From an uncultured Caryophanales bacterium (GTDB lineage: Bacteria > Bacillota_I > Bacilli_A > RFN20 > CAG-826): 5,834 nt of DNA. The stretch is taken from positions 1-5,834 of the forward strand of contig CALAWM010000096.1 of assembly GCA_937895315.1 (NCBI GenBank), read 5' to 3'. The position numbers and the translations under genes are program-made. Numbering within the stretch: position 1 is the stretch's first letter; the number at the start of each line of letters is the position of its first letter. Shown one piece after another: positions 1-5,809 of the stretch. The notes under the pieces were generated by a model. It saw only the letters and a program-made list of their open reading frames with translations, was not told the origin of the DNA and searched no databases.

Positions 1-54
1 ATAAATAGTTTAATGAAAGAATAAAAGCGGAATAAATATCCTTATCTTAATGAT

Positions 55-741
55 TTAGGCATTAATTAAGGAAAGTTTCCCAAAATCAATTGTTGAAACA
101 CTGTTATTTTGGGTAATAAGTCGGGCTAAAATAGTGACAAATTCATCATATTCTTTGGTTGTTACATCCGGGAAGTTTTGCAGATTCAAGACTTTTGCGC
201 CCGGAAAACGGCTTTTTAAGTAATGGGGAATTACCGTTTGATAGTCACGGACATGATCATAAATATAGTCAAGATTACTCATTTCCATGCTTCGATCACG
301 TTTTTTAATCCGGCGAATCGTTTCTTCAGCACTTTCTTGGAGATAAATCATAATATCGATATCAAATTCTTCCACTTTACTAAAAACTTCATCTCTTTGT
401 TCGAGGGTAAAGATATTATTTTTGTAGAAAATACGTGAATAAATGTCCCCGTTTGATGGTCCGTCGATAATGACAACCCCTTCGACATTCTTTTGTTCCA
501 TCTCTTTAATATACCGATAATAACGGTTATAAACTTTCGTAATTGATGTTTCTAATGCGAAAGCGTAAGTAAGCGTATCACCATAAAATTTTAATAAGAT
601 TTGATGCGTTTCCGGATCTTCCATTGCTGGTTCACCAAAGACATGGGTCTTTATTTCAAGTTCTCCAATCTTGTTGATTAAGCAATTAATAAAGGTCGAT
701 TTCCCGACCCCAATTGAACCAATAACACCTATTTTTAACAT
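55..741 (-). CDS. Deoxynucleoside kinase family protein (dNK/dGK-dAK type), 228 aa
   Basis: Predicted cytoplasmic salvage enzyme that phosphorylates deoxynucleosides with an NTP donor. Visible: a Walker A P-loop at residues 8-16 (GSIGVGKST); an Glu-Pro pair at 37-38, where the family carries its catalytic carboxylate; and an Arg/Lys-rich LID segment at 143-150 (RRIKKRDR), preceded by the strand IMIYL typical of this fold. The length fits the 200-230 aa bacterial enzymes. Odd point: the family's Glu/Asp-Arg-Ser/Thr motif reads Asp-Gly-Pro at 93-95, so the usual arginine is absent; substrate or activity may differ. The ATG at 739-741 is supported by a strong ribosome binding site, CAAAGGGG on the minus strand (750-757), eight bases upstream. 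A 133-base gap separates it from the ligase gene, so it probably has its own promoter. Family assignment is firm; base specificity cannot be read. Confidence 0.88.
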   Translation of the reverse strand: MLKIGVIGSIGVGKSTFINCLINKIGELEIKTHVFGEPAMEDPETHQILLKFYGDTLTYAFALETSITKVYNRYYRYIKEMEQKNVEGVVIIDGPSNGDIYSRIFYKNNIFTLEQRDEVFSKVEEFDIDIMIYLQESAEETIRRIKKRDRSMEMSNLDYIYDHVRDYQTVIPHYLKSRFPGAKVLNLQNFPDVTTKEYDEFVTILARLITQNNSVSTIDFGKLSLINA

Positions 742-768
742 AACTTCATCCCCTTTGACAACTTGTTT

Positions 769-777
769 ATTATTACA
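769..777 (-). promoter_or_regulatory. Candidate extended -10 promoter of the deoxynucleoside kinase
   Basis: The minus strand reads TGTAATAAT: a TG extension, one base, then AATAAT (five of six to TATAAT). It lies 27 bases before the kinase ATG, leaving room for a short leader that carries the ribosome binding site. The hexamer 17 bases upstream (TTTTAA) is a poor -35. In DNA this AT-rich such a match can arise by chance, so this is a weak call. Confidence 0.27.
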
Positions 778-874
778 TAATAGCGGTTATTTTAAAACGC
801 TTATGGTTAAAGAAAACACATGTTGATATTTCAGTAAATTATTAGTAATTATTTTGCAGTATATAAAATATTTA

Positions 875-2305
875 TTAATCAATATCAGGTAAAGAAAGCC
901 GGGTTCTTACCATACGAGCATCTTCAATTCTTTTATATAGATCGGCCATGATTAATTCATAAAGTTTATCACCAAGGCGGGCATCTTCCCAATTACGGTC
1001 GACACTTGGATTATCATTAACTTCAATTAAGTATACTTCACCGTTTGCCTCTTTAATATCGACCCCGTAAAAGCCGTCACCCATGATTTCCGAGGCGCGA
1101 AGGGCAAGATCAATCACTTTTTTCGGCGCTTCTTCAACGAGCAAGGTTTCAACGCCCCCGACTTCAAAAGATTTCGTGCCTGGTTTCCAGTTATAGATTT
1201 GCCAGTGACCTTTCGCCATATAATATTTACAAACGTAGATTGCTTTATTACTTAAAACTCCCACCCGCCAGTCAAAATCACTTTTAATAAATTGTTGCGC
1301 AAGAATGATATCACTCGTGGCAAATAAAGTATTTAATTTCGTTTGGAGTTCGTCAAGGTTATTCGCTTTAAAAACGCCAAGTGAAGCGCTGCTATCGGGT
1401 CTTTTTAAAACGACTGGGAATCCTAAACGGTCGGTAATCATATGTAATGACGTATCTTTAGTGACAAAGATTGTCGTCGGCGTTTTTATATTATGGGTAT
1501 TCATACTTTCATGAAGATAGACTTTATTGGCACATCGCAAGATTGACCATGGATCATCGATTACAACCAAACCTTCAGCGTAAGCAAGTCTTGAAAATTG
1601 ATACGTATAATCGTTAGGATTAGTTGTCGTTCTAATGAATAGGGCATCAAATTGGCGTATTAAATGATAGTCATCTTTCGTAATAAATTCGGTATAAAAG
1701 CCCATCTTCTTCGCGGCTTTGACAAACCGTCGAAGCGCCATTTTATTCGAAGGTGGAGCCGGGTCTTCTTTATCAATTAAGATTGCTAAATCATATTTAT
1801 AGTTTTTAAAGCGGGGATTCATAAATTTCTTTTGGGCAAAGAAAGAAATCGCGCTACTTAATAAGAAATCATCTTGGGCAACGACTTTCGGGGCAAGGGG
1901 CATTATCGCTTTAATCGTCCATCGCCGGTCATTAATAAATAAAAAGGAGAGAAATGGCGCCGGGAAAAGTTTATACAACATATAAGCCAGGGCATTATAT
2001 TTTGGATTTTGCGCTTTGCCGAATATTACATTTAAGGTTATTTCTTTTTCGGTGATATTTTTAAAGGTTGAACGGATTAAGTCACTTGCTTCATCACTGA
2101 TAGTATCAATGATCGTGACATCATTAAAATCTTCAATGGTCGCAATATTTGGGACAGCCCGTAGTTCTCGAGCCGCGGCGAAAAGTGAAACATAGTAGCC
2201 GGTTGTTTGATAGGCGTAACTGCTACAAAGATTAAAGACCCGAAAATCGCCATTTTGGAAACGCGGGTCATTGATAAAACGTTCAGCGCTTATTATCGTA
2301 ATAAT
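875..2305 (-). CDS. RLAN-domain RimK-type ATP-grasp amidoligase; start codon unresolved
   Basis: Predicted ATP-dependent carboxylate-amine ligase that joins an amino acid or amine to a peptide, protein or small acid through an acyl phosphate. The substrate is unknown. The first ATG (1979-1981) gives 368 aa, but the same frame stays open up to 2308. That upstream part reads like the N-terminal RLAN domain of RimK-like proteins (FNLCSSYAYQTTGYYVSLFA near 2182-2241, then IFGKAQNPKYNALAY just before the ATG). The resulting length of about 476 aa matches the family's usual size of about 480. The ATP-grasp core has the lysine of VVLKRPDSSASLG (codon 1403-1405), FDWRVGVL, CKYYMAKGHWQI, and the metal-binding Asp of GVDIK (1058-1060) and Glu/Asn of IEVNDNP (from 1024). 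No ATG, GTG or TTG exists between the in-frame TAG at 2309-2311 and the ATG at 1981; ATT at 2303-2305 or 2300-2302 and ATA at 2294-2296 or 2291-2293 are the only start-like codons. It overlaps the GNAT gene in a +1 frame and looks co-transcribed. Family certain, start uncertain. Confidence 0.85.
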   Translation of the reverse strand: MITIISAERFINDPRFQNGDFRVFNLCSSYAYQTTGYYVSLFAAARELRAVPNIATIEDFNDVTIIDTISDEASDLIRSTFKNITEKEITLNVIFGKAQNPKYNALAYMLYKLFPAPFLSFLFINDRRWTIKAIMPLAPKVVAQDDFLLSSAISFFAQKKFMNPRFKNYKYDLAILIDKEDPAPPSNKMALRRFVKAAKKMGFYTEFITKDDYHLIRQFDALFIRTTTNPNDYTYQFSRLAYAEGLVVIDDPWSILRCANKVYLHESMNTHNIKTPTTIFVTKDTSLHMITDRLGFPVVLKRPDSSASLGVFKANNLDELQTKLNTLFATSDIILAQQFIKSDFDWRVGVLSNKAIYVCKYYMAKGHWQIYNWKPGTKSFEVGGVETLLVEEAPKKVIDLALRASEIMGDGFYGVDIKEANGEVYLIEVNDNPSVDRNWEDARLGDKLYELIMADLYKRIEDARMVRTRLSLPDID

Positions 2306-2696
2306 CTTCTAAAAGCCGCACAAATTTGAAACCAAAGCGCTCATAAAAACGGATCGCGGAGGTATTTTCGCTATTTACTTCGAGTGTAATCTTTTGTAAA
2401 TACTTTTCTTCGGCTCTTTTAATGATTTCGCCTAATAGAATGGCGCCCATATGATGTTTTCGATAAGCGGGGAGGACGGCAAAAGAATAAAGGCGCCAAA
2501 CATTTTTATGTAAATGTAAGGTCGCACTACCGACACTTTTTGTCCCTTTCATAATAATGTAGACAAATTGGGTTGGACTTTTTATACTACGTTTAATACT
2601 TTCTTTACTAAAGCGATCATGTTCATTAAAAGAAGCTTCCTCTAACGCCATTAAGAAGGGAATATCATCAAGCGTCGCTAATCTAATTTCTACCAT
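2283..2696 (-). CDS. GNAT-family N-acetyltransferase, 137 aa
   Basis: Predicted acetyl-CoA-dependent transferase acting on an amine; acceptor unknown. The GNAT fold is complete: an N-terminal strand with the LATLDDIPFLMALE helix (6-20), the beta4/alpha3 region LYSFAVLPAYRKHHMGAILL at 69-88 holding the CoA pyrophosphate loop, and the NTSAIRFYERFGF segment at 111-123. The loop reads R-K-H-H-M-G where R/Q-x-x-G-x-G/A is usual, so the first glycine is His82. The protein ends abruptly after the DYYDNKR segment with TGA. Related GNATs that accompany RLAN/RimK ligases normally continue into a papain-like C39 peptidase domain, which is absent. The ligase frame opens inside this gene's last codons, so the two are likely translated as a pair or fused. 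The start has only a modest Shine-Dalgarno (TAGG) about seven bases upstream. GNAT assignment is firm; the functional link to the ligase is inferred from position and family precedent. Confidence 0.9.
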   Translation of the reverse strand: MVEIRLATLDDIPFLMALEEASFNEHDRFSKESIKRSIKSPTQFVYIIMKGTKSVGSATLHLHKNVWRLYSFAVLPAYRKHHMGAILLGEIIKRAEEKYLQKITLEVNSENTSAIRFYERFGFKFVRLLEDYYDNKR

Positions 2697-2722
2697 AAAA
2701 TACCTATATTAATTACAACACT

Positions 2723-2728
2723 ATTATA
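2723..2728 (-). promoter_or_regulatory. Candidate -10 box of the GNAT-RimK operon
   Basis: The minus strand has a perfect TATAAT ending 26 bases before the GNAT ATG, so a transcript would start about 20 bases before the gene. The best -35 candidate at 16-base spacing is TACTCA (2745-2750), only three of six to TTGACA, and it falls inside an imperfect inverted repeat. The position is sensible, but the surrounding DNA is very AT-rich. Confidence 0.4.
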
Positions 2729-2742
2729 GTTTATATATAGGA

Positions 2743-2776
2743 AATGAGTAGTGGAAATCATTACTGAACTACTATT
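2743..2776. repeat. Imperfect inverted repeat upstream of the GNAT-RimK operon
   Basis: On the plus strand AATGAGTAGT (2743-2752) faces ACTACTATT (2768-2776), nine pairs with one bulged base around a 15-base centre. It overlaps the likely -35 region of the GNAT promoter and sits just after the methyltransferase stop. No T-run follows on either strand, so it is not a standard intrinsic terminator. It could be an operator or chance. Confidence 0.25.
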
Positions 2777-2795
2777 ATGTTATTTAAATCAATAT

Positions 2796-3506
2796 TTAGT
2801 CATTTTTATGTAATTCATACATTAATATTGCCCCGGCGATGGCGACATTTAATGAATCAATATTTTGAATGGGAATCTTGACAAAATGGGTGGCGATATC
2901 TTTTACTTCGTCACTAACACCCCGGGCTTCATTCCCTAAGACAATAACACTTTTGCCCGCTGGTAACGTTTTTAAATCGGTGGCATTTTCTAACGTTGAA
3001 ACAATGATGTTATATCCCTTAGTTTTTAAATCTTTTAATTGGTTAATATTATATTCTTTAGTCGGTAATAAGAAATGGGCACCTTGGCCACCACTTAATA
3101 CTTTGGGATTATAGGGATTTACGGTATTTGGACTTAATAATAGTCCCCCGAAATTAAAGGCTAAAGCCGTCCGCATAATCGTCCCAAGATTTCCTGGATC
3201 ATTAATGTTATCAAGATAAACTAAATGTTTCCTAAAATTAATTTCTAATTGCGGTCTACTAATTAAAGCAAAATAACCATCGGTTGATTCCTTATCACTT
3301 AGTTTTAAAGCTACTTCTTTCGTAATAAGTGTCATATTATCGTAATTTTCAAAAGGAGTAATCCCAAAAAGTTCTTTGACCAATCCGGCTTCAATAGCCA
3401 TTAAAATTAAGTGTTTTCCTTCAATAAGTAAAAGGGGATCTTTACCTTTTTTTAATTGCACTAAGGCTTTAATGCGCGGGTTTTGCCGACTAGAAATGAC
3501 ATTCAT
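2796..3506 (-). CDS. SpoU/TrmH-family RNA 2'-O-methyltransferase, 236 aa
   Basis: Predicted SAM-dependent enzyme that methylates a ribose 2'-OH in rRNA or tRNA. The N-terminus (SRQNPRIKALVQLKK, 6-20, and LLLIEGKHL, 25-33) is the substrate-binding domain of the RlmB/TsnR-like branch. The C-terminal trefoil-knot SPOUT domain has all three motifs: motif 1 N100 to T113 with DPGNLGTIMRT and the catalytic-type Arg112; motif 2 VLGNEARGVS at 189-198; motif 3 IPIQNIDSLNVAIAGAILMY at 211-230, with the Ser-Leu-Asn triplet 218-220. At 236 aa it is slightly short for the branch but complete. It overlaps the upstream YgjP-type gene by 17 bases and carries GAAGGAG inside that gene, which implies translational coupling. 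The target nucleotide cannot be deduced, so no symbol is given. Confidence 0.94.
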   Translation of the reverse strand: MNVISSRQNPRIKALVQLKKGKDPLLLIEGKHLILMAIEAGLVKELFGITPFENYDNMTLITKEVALKLSDKESTDGYFALISRPQLEINFRKHLVYLDNINDPGNLGTIMRTALAFNFGGLLLSPNTVNPYNPKVLSGGQGAHFLLPTKEYNINQLKDLKTKGYNIIVSTLENATDLKTLPAGKSVIVLGNEARGVSDEVKDIATHFVKIPIQNIDSLNVAIAGAILMYELHKND

Positions 3507-4152
3507 AATGGTGCTCCTTCAATAACTTATCGTAATATTTATAACCAGGGTAAATGCTTTCAAGATAGTGATAAAAATCATGTCCATGGCCGTGTATTGT
3601 ATGATGGGCAAGTTCGTGAACGACAAGTGACTTAATAATCTTTGGATGAAAATGAATGATTCGTTCATTAAAGGTTAAAGTCATGGTTCTTGAACTATTT
3701 GTGCCCCATCTTGTCTTCATTTTCCGGATTCTTATTTTGTAATTAGGCTTTATATTCATTACTTCGCGGTAGTAATTAACTTCATCACTTAAATACTTTA
3801 AAAGAATTTTCTTGAAAAGATGATAAAAAGTTTCAAGATCAGCGGGGGTGCTTTTTAAAAGATATTTTTCTTTTAAGGTTGAAACTTCAACTTTTTCGCC
3901 AAATAAGTACACAAATTCACCAAACTCAACCTTATTTTGTTTTTTTCGAAGTTTCAAAAGCCGGACGTAACTTTTCTTGAATAATTCATCAAGATCACTA
4001 AGTCTTGTCCCAAAGGGTAAAGACACTTTAAACGCATTTTCTTCATCTTCTTTCAGGCGAAAGATAATGTTTTTAATACGTTTATAAGTTAGGTGCAGTG
4101 AATATGTTGTTATTCCCTTACTAGTTGGTATTGATATTTGATGAATTTTCAT
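3490..4152 (-). CDS. YgjP-like (DUF45) metallopeptidase-fold protein, 220 aa
   Basis: Member of the YgjP/WLM-related group with an M48-like zinc-protease fold; the physiological substrate in this group is poorly defined. Numbered from the chosen start: a beta-rich N-terminal part (TTYSLHLTYKRIKNIIFRLK), the marker TRWGTN at 147-152 (family usually WGSC), and the zinc site HELAH at 179-183, with a third ligand probably His189 in HGHGHDF. The length is typical for the family. An ATG 12 codons upstream (4186-4188) is in frame, but it lies in the stem of the terminator that ends the M42 gene, and the extra residues are not family-like, so the ATG at 4150-4152 is preferred. That start has no Shine-Dalgarno. 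An extended -10 ends six bases before it, suggesting a leaderless message. The last codons overlap the RNA methyltransferase gene by 17 bases. Family firm; enzymatic activity not proven. Confidence 0.88.
   Translation of the reverse strand: MKIHQISIPTSKGITTYSLHLTYKRIKNIIFRLKEDEENAFKVSLPFGTRLSDLDELFKKSYVRLLKLRKKQNKVEFGEFVYLFGEKVEVSTLKEKYLLKSTPADLETFYHLFKKILLKYLSDEVNYYREVMNIKPNYKIRIRKMKTRWGTNSSRTMTLTFNERIIHFHPKIIKSLVVHELAHHTIHGHGHDFYHYLESIYPGYKYYDKLLKEHHYECHF
3514..3520 (-). promoter_or_regulatory. Ribosome binding site of the RNA methyltransferase, inside the upstream gene
   Basis: The minus strand reads GAAGGAG seven bases before the ATG at 3504-3506. It lies entirely inside the last codons of the YgjP-type gene, whose TAG is at 3490-3492. 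This fixes the methyltransferase start and shows that the genes overlap rather than being separated. Confidence 0.85.
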
Positions 4153-4158
4153 AGTGTA

Positions 4159-4167
4159 ATTGTAGCA
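4159..4167 (-). promoter_or_regulatory. Extended -10 promoter giving a probable leaderless mRNA
   Basis: The minus strand reads TGCTACAAT: a TG extension plus TACAAT (five of six to TATAAT). Its last base is six bases before the ATG at 4150-4152, the normal distance from a -10 box to the transcription start, so the message would begin at or next to the start codon. No -35 match is seen at 16-18 bases, which extended -10 promoters can tolerate. The absence of a ribosome binding site supports the idea. Confidence 0.5.
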
Positions 4168-4171
4168 AATA

Positions 4172-4209
4172 AGTAAAGAAAAAAGCACCAGATTAAATCT
4201 AGTGCTTTT
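4172..4209 (-). terminator. Intrinsic terminator of the dUTPase-M42 peptidase operon
   Basis: The minus strand forms a stem of AGCACTAGA with TCTGGTGCT (nine pairs including one G-T), loop TTTAA, extended by four A-T pairs, followed by TTTTTTCTTT. It begins 17 bases after the M42 stop codon. On the plus strand the hairpin is followed only by TTTT, so it is oriented for minus-strand transcription. It also argues that the YgjP-type gene starts at the downstream ATG with its own promoter. Confidence 0.85.
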
Positions 4210-4226
4210 AAAGGAATTTGTAAAAA

Positions 4227-5312
4227 CTATTCGTATTTTGTTCTTTTAAGTTGGGCGATTAAATCCCAGTCAACACCTTTAATGACCGCGACTAATAGTT
4301 CAATGGTCGCTTCAATATCATCATAGTGGACTAAGGAAACGTGACTATGGAAATAACGGCATGGAATACTGACGGTCATATTAATAACCCCGTCTAAGGT
4401 TTTATGAATTTCACCGCTGTCAGTTCCACCGGCGGTTAATAGATCATAAGTATATTTTACTTTGGCATCTTTAGCGACTTGTTCCACGTGATCAAATAAT
4501 CCGCGGTGACCAATGACACTGCCGTCCATAATACTTAATGCCACACCGTTACCAAGTTTTGTATCCATTGCTGGGCTTCCTGGTAAGTCATAACTCATCG
4601 TGACGTCAATCGCAAAGGCAAGATCTGGTTTAACTAAATGGGCACTTGTTTTCGCACCACGTAAGCCAACTTCTTCTTGGACGGTCGCGGCTAAACTAAC
4701 ATTCGCTTTATGCCCTTCTTTTTTAAGTCTTTTTAAAACTTCAACACCAACGGCGACACTTGCCCGGTCATCCCAAGCTTTGCCTAAAAGGGTTTTACCA
4801 TCATTTAAAATGCGGAATTTTTGATGTGGGGTAACAGTATCGCCAACTTTAATACCAAGTTTAGCAATGTCTTCTTCGCTTGATACACCCATATCAATAT
4901 AAATATCTTTAATTTCTAAAACTTTATTACGTTGTTCAGGTGGCATGCCGTGCGGTGGTTGCGCTCCGGTCACACCAATATATTCTTTACCGTCGCGTGT
5001 CGTAATCGTCCATTCATGGGCAAGGACGACGTGTCCCCACCATCCGCCAACGTTATGAACACGGAGAAATCCGCCTTTTTCAACTTGTTTGACGACAAAG
5101 CCGACTTCGTCCATATGGGCGCTAAGTAAGACTTTAGGAGCATCTTTTTCGCCATCTAATGTCGCCACAAGTGAGCCAAGATTATCAAATTCAATCCGGT
5201 CAACGACGTCTTCTAATTCTTTTTTTACTAAGCGAGCGACGTCACGTTCGGCACCACTGATGCCATTGACTTCACTTAGTCTTTTTAATAAATCAACTCT
5301 TTTTTGATTCAT
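4227..5312 (-). CDS. M42-family metallopeptidase (glutamyl aminopeptidase/FrvX-YsdC type), 361 aa
   Basis: Predicted cytoplasmic two-metal aminopeptidase that trims peptides; members form tetrahedral dodecamers. All ligand positions of the family are visible: AHMDEVGF with His66 and Asp68, KAWDDRAS with the bridging Asp181, QEEVGLRGA with catalytic Glu213 and metal-binding Glu214, AIDV with Asp236, and RYFHSHVS with His322. The insert between 70 and 160 is the usual PDZ-like dimerisation domain. The length is typical (about 350-360). The ATG at 5310-5312 is preceded by AGAAGG about five bases upstream. The gene begins 17 bases after the dUTPase stop, so the two are probably co-transcribed, and ends before a strong intrinsic terminator. 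Family relatives were sometimes named cellulase or endoglucanase; the complete metal site supports peptidase. The preferred N-terminal residue of substrates cannot be read. Confidence 0.95.
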   Translation of the reverse strand: MNQKRVDLLKRLSEVNGISGAERDVARLVKKELEDVVDRIEFDNLGSLVATLDGEKDAPKVLLSAHMDEVGFVVKQVEKGGFLRVHNVGGWWGHVVLAHEWTITTRDGKEYIGVTGAQPPHGMPPEQRNKVLEIKDIYIDMGVSSEEDIAKLGIKVGDTVTPHQKFRILNDGKTLLGKAWDDRASVAVGVEVLKRLKKEGHKANVSLAATVQEEVGLRGAKTSAHLVKPDLAFAIDVTMSYDLPGSPAMDTKLGNGVALSIMDGSVIGHRGLFDHVEQVAKDAKVKYTYDLLTAGGTDSGEIHKTLDGVINMTVSIPCRYFHSHVSLVHYDDIEATIELLVAVIKGVDWDLIAQLKRTKYE

Positions 5313-5329
5313 AATATCCTTCTTTCTAT

Positions 5330-5809
5330 TTAATACTTTGTGTTTTGACGCGTATAGTTTACCACGAGTTTAGCAAGATAAGCATCATTGATGTCTTGCG
5401 GAGTAAACGCTAAAGCGCTACCAAGCGATAAAAATGATGTTAAAGCGCGAAAGTATAGTATTTCTCCTTCTTTTTCCATGAAGTGACCAATGGCTTGATA
5501 AACTTCTTTAAAACGATTAACAACTGTCTTTTTATCGGTCAAACTAGATTCATAATATACTTCATCGACTTCAATATTAAAGACAATTGCTAGCGAAAGA
5601 AAAAAGTGTAAACCGTCCGCGAATTCATCTAATAACCGGGCACGTTCTTCGCCTGGTTTTAGTGACCAATATTTAAAGGCTCTCGTTGCATTGGCAAGTT
5701 CGCCAATTTCGACAAGTAAGGCGAGAAAGCGTTCGGTTTTTGTGCTTTGATGCGTGACTTTATGTTCGGTGTTGATCCGGGCATCAAGTTCTTTTTGTTT
5801 TCCCCGATC
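5330..5809 (-). CDS. Dimeric all-alpha dUTPase (dUTPase_2 family), 5' end disrupted or incomplete
   Basis: Predicted dUTP pyrophosphatase (dUTP to dUMP and PPi), which keeps uracil out of DNA and feeds dTMP synthesis. The frame gives about 159 residues: KQKELDARI at the start; LALLVEIGELANATRAFKYW with an ExxE metal motif (Glu codons 5708-5710 and 5699-5701); LLDEFADGLHFFLSL with ExxD (5624-5626 and 5615-5617); and a C-terminal end AYLAKLVVNYTRQN that is characteristic of the family. The four acidic ligands are present. The frame runs into TAA at 5810-5812 with no ATG, GTG or TTG before the homology; the first TTG, at 5540-5542, would delete the active site. The frame one base over (KDSDQLAIRSGK, open to the window edge) could supply the missing N-terminus if one base of the GGGGAAAACAAAAA run is surplus. 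So this is either a sequence error, a real frameshift, or a damaged gene. It precedes the M42 gene by 17 bases. Confidence 0.8.
   Translation of the reverse strand, partial: DRGKQKELDARINTEHKVTHQSTKTERFLALLVEIGELANATRAFKYWSLKPGEERARLLDEFADGLHFFLSLAIVFNIEVDEVYYESSLTDKKTVVNRFKEVYQAIGHFMEKEGEILYFRALTSFLSLGSALAFTPQDINDAYLAKLVVNYTRQNTKY

Noticed and set aside
223..438. Plus-strand open frames (also near 1305, 2869, 4600, 4932 and 5089)
   Set aside because: Each lies opposite a gene with clear motifs, has no family resemblance, and is the antisense shadow of that gene.
781..815. AGCG/CGCT pairing around TTTTAAAA as a terminator of the ligase gene
   Set aside because: Only four G/C-containing pairs with a long loop and no T-run after it; too weak to call.
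2077..2271. A 64-codon minus-strand reading frame between the ligase ATG and the GNAT gene
   Set aside because: It lies in a different frame over sequence that encodes clear RLAN-domain protein, and it shows no family resemblance or ribosome binding site.
2283..2285. UGA read as tryptophan, as in mycoplasmas, to extend the GNAT
   Set aside because: In the GNAT frame the next codons soon reach another TGA and give no recognisable protein, and all tryptophans seen elsewhere use TGG.
4153..4188. The upstream ATG at 4186-4188 as start of the YgjP-type protein
   Set aside because: It sits in the stem of the intrinsic terminator and the extra residues do not resemble the family; the promoter also lies downstream of it.
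5330..5542. A separate 70-residue protein starting at TTG 5540-5542
   Set aside because: The frame continues upstream with strong dUTPase homology including all metal ligands, so this is only the C-terminal part of that gene.
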